From NCBI GenBank assembly GCA_034406715.1, contig CP137866.1, positions 62,001-126,000 on the forward strand: 64,000 bases of DNA, written 5' to 3'. This DNA comes from Rhodotorula mucilaginosa. Lineage: Eukaryota > Basidiomycota > Microbotryomycetes > Sporidiobolales > Sporidiobolaceae. The notes under the pieces are model-generated. The model did no database searches and was not told where the DNA came from. It saw only the letters and a program-made list of their open reading frames with translations. Positions 22,660 to 34,793 of this stretch are shown here, in pieces; the stretch's first letter is position 1, and every line of letters begins with the position of its first letter. The translations under genes and the position numbers were made by a program.

Positions 22660-25600
22660 TCATTTCCTCGCCTTGAGGATGTCCTTGCGGTACTGCACGA
22701 ACGCGACGAGGTTGTTGAGGTTGCCGTCCGCGCGGGCACGAAGCTCTGGGAACTTGGACTTGTCGATCTTCTTGATCTGCAGCGCGAGCACAAGAGTCAG
22801 TCAAAGTTCCAGCCCAGACGGGCTTGTCCTCGATCGAGAGAGAGAGACGCACAGCTGCCCGAACTCCCTGCACGCTCTTGTCGAGTTCGTCGAGCATGCC
22901 ACCCTGGCGGAACACGGGGACGTCGTAGTCGCGCTCCTCGTCCGCGTACAAGTCGATGAACGAGTCGATCGCTTCGAGGAGGATATCCGGCGTCGCAGCG
23001 ACCGTCGGCGGTGCCGAGTTGGTGACGACCGCGGCGCGCGATGCCGGTAGCAGGGAGAGCAGGAACCGGCCGATGGTCTGCATGAGATGCACACCGCTTG
23101 TCAGTCACGCGGCGGGAGGGATAGCGTTCAAGGGAGAGAGGAGCATAGACTCACGGCATTCTCCTCTGCCGAGACTCCCTTTCGGCGTCCGATCCAGCCC
23201 AGAGCCCCGAGCGTGCGCACGCGGATCGCTTCGCCCGCAGGCGTCTGGACCGCCGCGAACGCCGAAGGGTACACGTGCTGAATGAGGAAGGGAGTCGTAT
23301 CCGGGCCGACCACCTGTCCGCAGCACATCAAGAACAGATCAGAGAGGTCAGCACTTGGAAAGCGTGACGAGCTCAAGCCTGGATCAAAAAAGTGCAGCGT
23401 ACCAGCTTGCCGTTGCGCTCGGGGTCGAGACCGAGGATCGTGCATCCCCAGACGACGCCCATCCCGGCCATGACGACTTCCCTCCTCCGCTCCTGGACCT
23501 CGTCAACCTCTTCCTCCTGCTGTTTCCTCGTCCCGCTCCCACCCCCACTCTTGCCCTTCTTGCCACTCGCTGACACCACCTCGGCTGCTGCTGCACCGTC
23601 ATTCGAGGCCGAAGCCTTGCTCGCGGCCTCAAGCGCACCTTGAACCAACCCCAGCGCCGTCTCGAACACTTCCTGCAGTTCCTTCGGGTCGCGTCGGGTC
23701 TTTTTGCCCCTCGAAAGGGTCACGTACAGGTTGTTGAGGGCTTCGATCGCGCGGACGTGGATCGTCGTGACCGCTTCAGACAAAGTCGATAGCGCTGCCG
23801 GAAAGGCGGCGGCGGCAGAAGAGCCCTCGACGGCAGCAGTGCCGATCAAGCCGTTGCTGCCCTTCGAGGCCGCGGTGGACGAGGAGGACGTCTCGGCGAA
23901 CGCAGTCAAAGGGAGGAACGACAGAGCCGTCGCCGGGCGCGAAAGGGCGAGGAGCTGGAGCGGCAACGAAGCCGCGAGCAAGACGCTGCCGTTCGCCACC
24001 TCGGCCGAACCGTTCTCATCCTCCCCTCCCTCTTCCGCATCCGAATCGGCCGTCGCGGCGAGATCGTCCAACATCTCGTCGTCGTCGTTGCCCAGCTCGT
24101 CGTCGTCGTCGTTTCCAGCACCGCGCTGCATTCGTCGCGCGACCGCTTCGGGCGTGTCACCCCTCCTCCTCCTGATAACGCCATCTTGCTCTCGCTTAAT
24201 GACCGACGCGTCCCCCTCGCCCGCATCATCCTCGCCGTCGTCGCCCATCATCTCCGCATCTTCGACATCCATCGCCGCGCCTCCCCATTCCTCCTCCTCG
24301 TCGCCACTATCGCGCATCATGCCGTCTTCGTCATCGGCACCATCGATCTCTCCAGCATTGGCGAGCAAAGCCGAGTTGGGAACGCCGGAAGCGAGCCACT
24401 CGCTGAGGACTTCGAGCGCGAGTTGGAGAGTCTGCGCGCGTCGCTCGAGAGCGGCGAGGCGGGCGTTGGGCGAGTCGGACGAGTCGGCTGCTGCACGAGA
24501 AGGAAGCGCGGTGGGGTCCTGCTCATTCCGCCGATGCCGTGTCAGTTGTCAAGTTTCGAGCGCGTGTGAAATGAAGAAAAGTCGAAAACAAGGGTCGCGA
24601 GCCGGACGCACAATCTGACCCGCCACAGCTCTGGCTTCTTCGACCGCCTTGTTCAGGTCTGCATCCCTGACTAATTCGAGCAAGACCTCTTGCGCCTCGT
24701 CGGTCCTCAACTGCTCCCTGACCGTCTCGACATCCCGACGTTTACTCCTGCCCTTTGCGATCTCGAGCAAGACTCCGAACGCGAGGACGCGCAACTGGGT
24801 CCATTCTTCCGCGGCGTCGGCGGTGGTGGTGGTGGTACCGGTTGTGGTGGAGGGAGGATTGGGAGCGGAGAGGATCGAGAGGAGGACGGAGAGGGAGGGC
24901 GAGAAGGTGTAGGAACCGGGAGGGGAGAGGAGCTGCGAGTGCGCGGCCGGATTCGAGCTGACGAACGCGTGGAGCGTTTGGGCTACAAGACACGTACGAG
25001 GGAGATCAGAGTCTGGCCTCGAAAAAGGTGGATAGAGATAAAAGGCAGTCGCGGGCTCACCTGCTGCGACCGCGACATACAGAGGCACTCGGCTCTGTTT
25101 CGGGGCCGGCTGCTGCTTCCCCTTGCCCTTGTTTGCCGCCTCGGATTCTTCATCCTCGACACTAAAGTCGATCGCATGCTGCAAAAAGGCGACGCAGAGT
25201 CCGACAATGGCCTGGGCATGCTGGTTCAGGCTCGCGAGGATCTTGGTGTTGCTCTCGGCGAGGCACCACAGGACGGTGAGGGTGTTTTCCGCCCAGTCCC
25301 AGAACGACCTTCGGAGGGTATCGTTCGCCTCGTTCAGGTCTTCGGCGGCGCGGCGGGCCCCTGCCGTCGCTGGCATGGACGGTTTGACGAGCGCGGGTGC
25401 GGGCGCGAGTCGGATGGGGAGGAACTGGGCGAGGAGGGGCAAGTGAACCGAGACGAGCGGTTGGAGGATGCGCTTGTTGTGCATCTCGGATAGGAGGTGG
25501 GTCGGTCCCGATACGGCGAGGTTGCGCAACGCGCCGAGAGACTCGATCGCGGTCGCGAGGTCGTGAGAAGGCGGCGGGGTTGCGGCGTCGGCATCAGCGG

Positions 25601-25931
25601 CTGAGGACGAGGACGAGGGTGGTAGAGCTGCTACGCGCTCGATGAGCTGGCCGATGAGGTTCTTGGAGAGGAGGAGGCGGAGTTGAAGCGGCGGGAGCGA
25701 GAGGACGAGTCCTGCGAGGGTGGCACTCGCGAGGGTGCGTTCCCTGCCGTCCTGGCTGTTGAGTTGCTCAAGCAACTGAGCCATGTCTGCATCCCTGCGT
25801 GCGCCCTTCTTCATGCTGGCGGGTGCTGCTGCATCGCCGTCTTGGTGGGAAGAAGTGGTGCCGACGAGAGGTTGCTGGGTCGCCTGGAGGCGAGCGTCTC
25901 GAGTGCGCTTGCGATGCCTGACTTTTCCCAT
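22660..25931 (-). CDS. SYO1: Symportin SYO1 / HEATR3-like ribosomal protein importer adaptor
   Basis: Syo1 binds uL18 (Rpl5) and uL5 (Rpl11) together and brings them to the nucleus with Kap104 for 5S RNP assembly. The start MGKVRHRKRTR at 25931 is the basic N-terminus typical of Syo1/HEATR3. HEAT/ARM repeats follow (ESLGALRNLAVSG, then a tryptophan-rich repeat with LTVLWCLAESN). An acidic, Asp/Glu-rich loop sits in the middle (about 24000-24370), as known for Syo1, and more repeats lead to a C-terminus ending DILKARK. Introns lie near 24600-24500, 23400-23330, 23160-23100 and 22860-22780; the first join probably uses a GTCAGA donor. Convergent with ferroportin; divergent from the SET gene over 369 bp. 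Confidence 0.82.
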
Positions 25932-26300
25932 TTCCTCGATTCGTGCAAACGCTCTACGCGCGGTCGAGTGTGCAGCTGGCAGAGTCCAACGTTGCCCTCG
26001 AGCTCGGAGGAGGCGGTGCACTCCTCTCAGCCCCGGTAATTCAGTCTCGACTCGTTCTTTTTCGGTTGGCGTTTCCGCTCACATTCTATGTAGATACGCG
26101 CACTACTGCTGTGTCAGCCAATCACTCTGTTGATGCGCTGCGTCGTCGAGCTGACTCTCCCCACTTGACTTGCAGCTCGCCCGATGACGCTTCCGCGTCA
26201 ACTCCTCCAAAAGCGACTGCATAGACACGGGTTAAAGGCAGAGATACACTGCCTATAGAGACTTACTGAAGTGCTCCGGATCGCTACGACGTGCTCCGGA
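25932..26300. other. Divergent promoter, SYO1 / SET methyltransferase
   Basis: 369 bp without a supported exon, shared by two genes reading outward. CCAAT occurs once (about 26117-26121, in GCCAATCACT). No other recognisable element was found. Confidence 0.4.
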
Positions 26301-28200
26301 ATGGTGACCGCCGCTCAAGCCGATACGGCGCTCGGAACTTTCTTGTCGGCCGCAGGAGGCTCGTTCCATCCAGCCCTCGTCCCCAAACAAGGTGAGCGTA
26401 CACACGCGCGCGTGTGTGTGCTGTGATACGCGAAACCCGCAATCCCGCCGCGACTCGAACCTCGGACAAGGAAGGACTGAAACGCCTCCCTCCTGTTCCT
26501 GTTCCCTGCAGATGCATACGGCACCTCGATCTATACCGAGCACGACCTCGCCATCGGAACTCGAGTCGTCTGCTGCCCTTTCTCCCTAGCCATCACTCCG
26601 ACCCAAGTCCGCCGCGCGCTCCCTCTCGACTTTTTCCCTCGGCCAGACGATCCCTCAAACGACGACGACGATGACCGCCGCTTGATGGTCCTCTACCTCG
26701 TCCTGCATCTCCTCCCCACCATCCTCCTCGACCAAATCAGTCCCGAACTCGCCCTCACCCACGCACCATACATTTCGGCCCTCCCGAGCCCGTCCTCGAT
26801 CCGCACTCCCTTGTACTTTTCACCAGCCGAACGCGCCCTCCTCGAAGGGACCAACCTCGACGGCGCCACTCGAGATCGGGAACAATTGTGGCAAACCGAG
26901 AGAGCTCAAGTGCTCGCGCGGTTGCGGGCTGCGGAAGAGGTCAAGCACGCAATCACGTGGGACCGGTGGCTGTGGGCTTGTACCATGCTCTCGTGCGTTT
27001 CCCCTTTCCTTTTCCTCCCCCTCGTTTTCCCGTCTCCTGACCAGAGGTCCTTGCTGTGCCGGGATAACCCCCGCAGCTCGCGCGCCTTTCCGAGCTCCTT
27101 GATCGACGGCGACCAACCCAATTCGACTCCGGTCCTCTTCCCCGGCATCGACTTGTTGAACCACCGCCCGGCAGCCAAAGTCACCTGGTCGACCGACGTG
27201 CATGCTGTTCCCGTCGGCGGTCCTCGTCAAGCTGCCACAACGGGGACAGCATCCTCGTCGTCGGATCAAGACAAGGGGAGTTTGACAATCGTGCTGGATG
27301 AGGCAGTCTCGGCGGGTAAGGAAGTCTCCTTCAAAGGTGGCGCTGTCCGTGTCCTCAGAAACGGACAAACGACTGACACGAAGACGGACTCTTGTGCGCG
27401 CGGGGGAACAACCCATTGGAAACAGGCACTCAAGTCTACAACACTTACGGCGCCAAATCAAACGAGGAGCTCCTCCTCGGCTACGGCTTTGTCCTCCCCC
27501 CTCCCAATCCCGCCGACATCCTCGCCCTCAAACTCTCGTTCCCTCCTCCTTCCACATCTGCATCTTCTCCCGTCTTTCCCGGGTTGCACGAGGTGTTGGC
27601 CCACCTCGGGATGCAAGAACCGCGGCATACGGTCCCGCCAAGTGGGGAGCTCCCACCCGACCTCTTGGCGCAGATGAGGCTGCTCGTCGCAGCCGGAAGG
27701 GCAGCAGCAGCCGCAGCTTCCACTTCCTCCGAAGACTCTGACGAAGCAGAAGCAGACGAGTTCACCTCCCTCGTCGACGAAATCCTCAGCCTCGCGGATG
27801 AGGACGCGCGGCGCCAGAGGGTCGCATTCCTCGGCTGGGAGAACGAGCTCGACGTGCTGGACGCGCTGGAGGGGATGTTGGAAGCCAAGGCCGAGGCGCT
27901 GACTGCCGTCGATCTTGACGCCGCTGCTGATCCTGGGTTGGGCGAGATCCGACCGGAAGTGAGGGAGATGATTCGAACCTACCGAACAGGTACGCCCTTC
28001 GGGACGAGTACCGGCCAGTGAGAAGATGGATGCTGACTCTCATACCTTCAGGCCAAATCGACATTGTCAAAGCCGCACTCGCTCATCGCGAAAAGTTGTT
28101 TGAGGCAACGCTTGCGCGGGCAGAGGCGGAGGGGATCGATCTCGCTTTCGAAGACGACGAAGGTGACGAGGATGGGGCCGAGTATTCGGGGGAAGAATGA
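26301..28200 (+). CDS. SET-domain protein-lysine methyltransferase (SETD6/RKM type)
   Basis: Five exons (26301-26391, 26512-26992, 27077-27315, 27426-27989, 28052-28200) sum to 507 residues. It belongs to the LSMT/SETD3/SETD6 class with a SET domain split by an insert and a C-terminal substrate-binding helical domain. Hallmarks are SSRAFP, LFPGIDLLNHRP (the N-H motif that binds S-adenosylmethionine) and, after a join in phase, TQVYNTYGAKSNEELLLGYGF with the catalytic Tyr. The SET core is interrupted by an I-SET-like stretch of acidic and hydrophobic residues. Yeast relatives (Rkm1-4, Rkm5) methylate ribosomal proteins; the substrate here is unknown. The tail is acidic (EDDEGDEDGAEYSGEE). Confidence 0.88.
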
Positions 28201-28550
28201 AGGAGAGCGCCGCAAAAGCTGAAACTTCAGACGAGTCGCACGCTTCCTGCCAATCCTGCTTCTCACGGTGTCTATCCCGAGTCCAGCAAATCGCATACAT
28301 CGAGAAGGGAAGCTTTATGGACATTTAGAGCGAGGGCGTCTACTCGAAATGCAACCCAATCGGAGCTCTGCGGTCAGGCAGGACCTCGAGCCCGCCGAAA
28401 GGGTGCTGGAAGGAGGGAGGGTATCTACGGGGAGCGGCTTTTATTTACGTAGTCCGCGTAAGAGTATGTTCAATGGGAGAGAGTGGTACAGTGGTGAGCC
28501 GGACGAGGCTTCGGGGGGACAGTCTTGCGGTGACGCGCTGCATCCGTCGT
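28201..28550. other. Intergenic between convergent genes
   Basis: 350 bp between the stop of the SET gene and the stop of the velvet gene; it should hold both terminators. No coding potential was recognised. Confidence 0.5.
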
Positions 28551-30793
28551 TTAGAGAAACATGGGCGACTGATCCTCCAAGTCGATGACCTTGGCGTCCT
28601 TGCCGACGCCGAGTAGCCGGCTCAGACTGCTCGAACCGTCCTGGCTAGACGACGCCGCCTTCGGGACAGGATCCGAGCCGACAAAGTCCATCGCGCATGG
28701 CGCATCCGGCGGTTGACGGCACACGCACGCTCGTTCCGGCACTCCTCCTCCTCTCGCATCTTCCTTCTCGACCGCCGCTGCGGCGGCGAGGAGATCTGCG
28801 AAAGAGTTTGACAATGGTGGAGAGGGCGGCAAGTGCTTGGCCGACGACGAGGACGACGACGAGGGCGAGCCGGACGGACGCGTCGGCGCTCGCAGGGGGA
28901 CTTTCCGCCGCGGTAGGGAGGTTGTCTTCGTCGGCGGCGGCAAGTCGACCAACTGTCCCGGGTGAGCGCGGAGAGGCGCCAGGACCGTGGGCTGCGGAGA
29001 GGGGATGCGCCGCCTCGTCACGTTTGCGGTATCCAGCTCGTCGTTGCGGAAATCGGCGTGGCTGGTACGCGCGTATTTCACGCGTGACCTGACATGCTGC
29101 TGGTCGAGTTCCGTTGCCGATGCGGCAGGGTGACCGGGAGGATAAGGCTGCGCTGCCGAAACGATCCGGCGTTTCGGGAGGCGAAAGTGATCTGCTGAAG
29201 GTTCGGCGCGTGCCTCAGGATTGAGAATCTCGGACGACGACGACGACGACCGCACTCGGGGGTAGACTCTAAAGTTACCTGCTCCGACGGGGAGGTTCCG
29301 AGCGACGTCCTGGGCCGGGAGTTCGTCCGCGTCATCGACAGCTGAAGAGCGGCGTTGTCGTTGATACGGAATGTGCGCGAGCGGCGTGTAGCACGGCTGC
29401 ACCGGCCGTGATGCAAAAGACTGCGACGGTGCTGCGCGAGGTTTCTTGGTCGGTTTTCGCGGGACGGACGAGCGAGAGGTCAGCTTCGCGCTGAAGCTGG
29501 GAGACGGGACTTTGGATCAGCATACCGACCTACGGGGGAAACACTCCGCCGAGGCGAGACTGACCTTGCTTTCGGTGCAGTTTCTGGTACGGGACGGGCG
29601 AAAAAGTTGCGAAACACTTCGCTCGAAGCTGAAGAAAGCCCTTCGTCAGGAAGTAGCCAAGGGGCCGCGGTGAGAGAACAAGGCGCGCACAATCAAGCAA
29701 GGGAAACCGAGCGTGCGAGAAGACCTCGAACGCATCTGTTATCACGCTCGTTTTGAAGCGGACGCCAGAACTGCGCAGCAGGAGTTCGCCGAAAAAAGTC
29801 AGCATCCGAACTTCGGTTTTCGAAGCGTTGAAAAAGCTAGCTCACATCGACAGCTCGTAGAGGCTCATGCAGAAGCGCCATCGGCCCTCGGCTAGCACGT
29901 TCAGGTCGGGAAAGGCGAAGCAGCTCTGGCCACGGAATTGAGACAAGCTCGAGAAGAGAGTCCCGTTGACAAGGTCGTTCCTGGCTTGCCGGACCTCGTC
30001 GTCCTTGGTCTGCGCATCCTCTGGCAGCAAAGTCGCAAACAGGAAGAGGTTGTGGGTCAGGCGAGAGAACGCGGCGTTGTCTTCCGGCTCCTCGGGTCCG
30101 TCGCCCTCGTCATCAAGGTCGGCAGATTCCGTTCGGAGCCGGATGACGGGCGGGGGGTCGAGCGGGCGCTTTCCGGTCCTTTTCGAAGCTTCGCTCAGAT
30201 ATGCCAGCCGCGGTTGCCTGTAGTGCCCAGGTGAAACAAGGCGAGATTTGTCAGCGAGTCGGACGCCCCCCAAAAATTCCAGCGAACAAACGCGGGTTCC
30301 GAACCAGCTGCCGGACGAGACTCTGGAGGCGGCCTAGCCTGGTTCGGGACGCTGGCAGACGTACTGTTGTATCTCGAGCTTGTACCTGCTGCAAAGCCCA
30401 GTGGAAAATAGGCACAAGGGAGACAGATACCGAGGTCAGCATCCGAGTTCGTCTCGGGTTCGCCTCGTCCGTGGTGGAGCCTCGAGCCTTCCTTCCACAG
30501 GCGACACGCTCTGTCCGTACCGAGTGGGCTTTGCGGACCGCAGCCGTGTCATCTGGCCCCGTGGCGAGCCTATACCTCGGTCTTGTCAAGGGACTCGGGA
30601 GGACAAAGGACGACAGACGTTGCCCAAAGAAGTCCGAACGTCGAAGCGCCCATTCAACGTCGGTCGGAGACCAGTTTCCGGGGAAGCTTAAGGCGACACC
30701 CAAGCAAAGAACGGCGGGCGCTTACCTCCGCTCGTGTGCCTGTCTCTTCCCGGCCTTGTCCAGGACGGCGGCCATGCGTAAGTCGGCAGTCAT
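28551..30793 (-). CDS. Velvet-domain transcriptional regulator
   Basis: Velvet proteins (VeA, VelB, VosA, VelC) are DNA-binding factors with an NF-kB-like fold that couple development to secondary metabolism. The proposed start is ATG at 30793 (exon 30793-30726), then a microexon near 30388-30365 giving RYKLEIQ, then 30217 to about 29852. Joined in phase these give YKLEIQQQPRLAYLSEASK leading into GKRPLDPPPVIRLR, which is the family signature. The exon continues with NPYLF-like FLFATLLPEDAQ and CFAFPDLNVLAEGRWRF-CMSLYEL. Further exons supply SGVRFKTSVITDAFEVFSHARFP, then a long serine/proline-rich tail to 28551. The exon near 29650-29560 is the least certain. Subtype cannot be assigned. Confidence 0.85.
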
Positions 30794-31318
30794 GCCAGGT
30801 CGTACAGATAGGGAGGGAAGAAGGGATCACCACCCCCTCCTCGACATCACCGAGTGTTAAAAAAGGTTTTGCGTCAAATCAGGCCGTTTCACCCGCCATG
30901 TGTTTGTGATCGAGCTTAGCATCTGTGGAAGGTTTGCAAGCTTCGATCGTTGATCTTTGTTCCTCCTGATCAGCTTAACTCAGAGCTTTCTTTAACCCTG
31001 GTCCCTTGCTTAACTTGCAGGCAATCGAGCTCGCCAAAAGTAGCCCGGACCCTGCCAGGCCTGTGTCTGCTCCAGAAAGAGCGGATCCTCCGTCGCGCCT
31101 CTCCTTTAGTCAGTACAGTATGTAAGTTATGTATGCAGACATCGTTGCAAACCGGCAACGAGTAAGTTGGGTTTGGCGACTCGCGAGAGCTCGCGAAATC
31201 AATCTAATCTGATTTCACACAAAGAGCAAGCTTGCCTCGCACCGCGGAGAGCTCGCCTCGAATTGCTTGAGCTGCAGCAGAGTTTACGCGCAGGCGCTGC
31301 CCGTCGGCCCGAACGACG
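30794..31318. other. Intergenic, velvet promoter / MFS 3' flank
   Basis: About 525 bp with a lower GC content than the flanking genes and no supported coding sequence. Both neighbours are on the minus strand, so it should contain the velvet gene's promoter and the transporter's terminator. Confidence 0.45.
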
Positions 31319-34300
31319 TCAGCGCTGCAGAAGCCTGCCGGTGACAAGGACGCCAAGTCCCGTCGCGGCGGTAAAGATCCAAAAGACGGTCCCCGTCCCG
31401 CCGCTCCCTCGCGCGAGCGCGTCTCGCAGGGGCAAGAAGACGAGCCCGACTCCCAGGTTCGCGAGCCAATTCACTGCCTGTAGCACCGCGAAAGGATCCA
31501 TGGTCAGCAGCTTGCGATCAGCACCTGGCCGCAAGCTTAAGGTTGCGCGCGCGCGCCGCGACGATCTGCCCGGCCGGAGAGCAGTTTCCGCTCTTCTCTT
31601 TCTCGGCCGAGAAAGCGTCGGGAAAAGCTCGCAGAGGCCGGGATTACGCACCACTGCGATCGAGGCTATCGACGACTTTGCCTGCAGCGAAAGAGGGAAC
31701 ATGCATATGGGCGATGCGAGCAGTCAGTTGGATCCGTTCGATCACAGGGCAAAGAGTGCTCATTCGTAAGAACTCCGCGTGGACCTTGAAACCAACCTCG
31801 AGCTCAAGCTTAAGCTAGGTACAAAACTCCCGGAAAGCCCAAGTGGGCAAGCCGGCCTCCAGCTCGTCAGAAGTTGATCCGGCCGCGTTTGAAGTATCGG
31901 ACCCGGCCGCGCGATCAGCAGCAAGGTCGCGCGCCGCGGGCCGTCGCTGTCCCCGGGCCTGCAACCCAAGCTGGGACATGCATGTCCAATCCCTCATGCA
32001 TCTGCGCCGCCGCGCGCAGAAAACACAGAAAACGAAAAGAGAGAGAAAGAGAAAAAAGCCCGCGCAAAGCGAAGCGAAGCGGCTCACCTCTTTCGGTGGC
32101 AGTTCGCCGACGAGGACGAACGGGACCGGTCCGAGTCCGAGCGCAAAGCTCACCACGAACGCGATGATGCCGGCGCTCGCGAGCCCGAACCGGTCGTGGT
32201 TGATCGCCCAACCGAGCACGGCCGTCGAGAGCGACAGGAGCAAGAGCGAGAGGACGAGGAGGGACCGTCGTCCCACGCGCTGCAGTGCCGCACGACCACG
32301 CAGGTCTTGAGTGTCAGTGACGTTTCCTCGTCGAAGGGGCACGAGAACTTGAAGAAGAAGTTACGTCGATCAGGAAGACGGCTGGGAAGGTCATGACCAA
32401 GTTGACTGCAGGGCCAGGGGTCAAGGATCAGCGTTGGCGGTCGCATGCCATAGATAGCGACCATGCGCACGTACCCAAGGTCATGAAGAGCGAGACCTTC
32501 TGTGCGCTCGTCGGATTCACGGCCGTCAAGATCCTGCGCGCCAGTAAATCAGCAGCTTTCTCCTTTCTTCGCGACTCCGAGACGAGACGAGAGTCCCTTC
32601 AAAGGAGAGGATACGTACGAAGTGCTATAGTACATGACCTGTCGGAGAGCCCCGCTTAGAGGCGTATCAGCTCTCTCCAGCCGATGGTGAAAGTGCCGAA
32701 AAGAAACAAAATCAACGCACAGCGTTGATGCCACTGCAACCCATCCGTGCCGAGAGACCGCCCGCATTAGTCCACCGCTGATCCCTCAAGAAGAAAGAAA
32801 AGTGACTGACGAGAGTTGCTGGAAGAGCATGACCGCCACCAAGGTCCACAGTGCCTTTCGGACGCCCGCATCCGTCGACCGCAAGACCTCACCCACCGAC
32901 AGACCGCGCTCGTCCTCGACATCGGCATCGGCATCGTCGTCGTCGTCTCGCTTGTGCCGCTGAGCGGCGGCGAGGTCGTCCTCTGTTATGAGGGCCGCAA
33001 GTATTACGTGAATCCAGGTACGAGGTCAGGAACTGAAAAGGGGGGCCAGAGGAGGAGATGAAGAGAACTCACCGAGCGATGCCCTATCGCTCGCAAGTGC
33101 GAGTGGTGCTCTCTCTTCCTCGTCCGCCATTATGGGCTCTTCTCCCGGCCTGTCGTGGCCGTCCGGGATGAACCACGAAGTCCCGATCTGTCGAGGGAAG
33201 TCGGCCAGTTCGGGTCAGCGATCAGCAAGGAGCCGGAAAATTGCAGGGAATCGGTACGTGCGCGCGCGCAGCCTGACTGACCTGTCCGAGCGCGACGATG
33301 GCAGAGATGAGCTGCACGATCCGCCAATTGCCCGTCATCGGTTTCGAGAGCGGGACTTTTCTCCGTCACGACGTGATTCGTATCGAAAGAGAGAGAGAGA
33401 GAGAAAACGAGTCAGTCTTCTTCTCCCTAGTCTCGTCGCGTACTGGACCGGGCGGGACTCACTCGAGAAGGCTTGAGCGGCAAAGATGCCGACATTGATA
33501 GAGATCTGGGTCAGGATGCCTGTGGGAGAAAAAGGAGAAGACGCGTCAGCACTCTCACTCCAGCAGGGAGTACTCCGGAGCCGGGTAAACAGGAAATGCT
33601 CACCTATGCTTCCCGCGATTGCGGGCGGAGCGACACTAGCGAGGTGCAGGGGAACCACGACGGTCGCGATTCCGCAAGCTGCCCGGTTTCGTGGGTTCAG
33701 CTTCCTCGACGGAGCTTTCGAAAAAACTCGCTCCCCGTACGGAGGCAGGGAGGGAGGGAACGAGAGGAGAGAGGGAAGAGGGAGAGTTAACGTACCGATT
33801 CCGATGAGAATGCGACCCAAGACGAGGATCGCGAAACTGGATCCGACACTGACGGCGACTGCGCCCTATTCAGTCGAGAAGGAAGAGCGCGCGGTTTCAG
33901 GAGGAGGAGGGGGGTGGTCATGGTTATTTTTCGATGGTCCTGAGCGAGACAAGTCCCTGCTGTACTCACGAGTGCGAGGACCGCCGCCGCCTTGACGGCC
34001 GTCCCCCTCTTCCCCCACTTGTCGACCGCCCCTCCCGCCCCCAAACTCGCGCCCAACCCACCGACCGTGTACGCGCTCGTGATGGCTCCGAATTCTGCAT
34101 CCGAGATCTCGAGACAGGAAGGCAAGGCGGGTCCGGAGGGGAAGAGGAAAGGGACGGGGCGAGCGGGGGCGGTTCGGGAGCATTGGAGGGACGAGGCGAG
34201 CGAGTTGAGAGAGGCGATGTGGTAGCCGTATTGCCTGGCCGAGAGGGTCTCGTAATCAGCAGGAATTCGGGGGTATATCTTGTACGCTACAATCCTTTCT

Positions 34301-34490
34301 TACACCTGCACTCGGTCATGAGGAAGGTCAGTGCATCATCATCGGGTTTGATGAAGGAGGAGGGGGCGGACAGCGTACTGCGCTGACCAAGATCCAGGCG
34401 ATCAGTAATGAGAACCGGACTAGCCGTCGCGCTGCCATGACTAATCGTAGCCCTGCCCAAGTCGAGTTGTGACAGCGGCGCCACAGGTCA
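31319..34490 (-). CDS. MFS sugar-transporter-like protein (VPS73/YBR241C type)
   Basis: A heavily split gene of about twelve exons encoding a twelve-helix major facilitator. Recognisable pieces in order are QYGYHIASLNSLASSL (first helix), EISDAEFGAITSAYTVGGLG with DKWGKRG, FAILVLGRILIGIG, GIATVVVPLHLASVAPPA, ILTQISINVGIFAAQ, TGNWRIVQLISAIVALGQ, a cytoplasmic loop with poly-Asp, VMYYSTS, AVFLID joined to RVGRRSLLVLS, FALGLGPVPFVLVGELPPKE, and AVNWLANLGVGLVFLPL near the end. The GPVPFVLVGEL segment and first-helix pattern recall the yeast vacuolar YBR241C/Vps73 group rather than plasma-membrane hexose carriers. Substrate unknown. The first exon is unresolved: an in-phase upstream exon (about 34482-34311) lacks an ATG. 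Confidence 0.82.
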
Positions 34491-34793
34491 AAAGGTGCCC
34501 TTTGCTTTCTCGGCTCGAGTCGAGAGTGGCTCAACGTTCTCGGAAATCGAAAAGTGGAGCATGTAACGAGATAGCTCGTACGCAGAGTTTTATTCGCAGC
34601 GGTACAAAGACTCTTAAGAGTACCGAGAGCAGGAATATTCCCGCAGCGAGCCAGGTGAACAGAGTCCCGAAATGCCAAAAACTCATTCCAGACAACCCCG
34701 CGCAAACAATGGAGGAACGCCATGTTGAGAGGACACCCCACAACAACCCGAAATACTAATCCATGTACGCGCTATCGACTTTGTTCCCCGTCG

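Noticed and set aside
26430-26480. A GGTTCGAGTC-like string on the minus strand, suggesting a tRNA T-arm
   Set aside because: The flanking bases do not form a T-stem, no A-box is found at the right distance, and it lies in the first intron of the SET gene.
34125-34200. A suspected frameshift in the MFS transporter between its first helix and the EISDAEFG segment
   Set aside because: Careful re-reading of the bases shows one continuous frame; no break exists.
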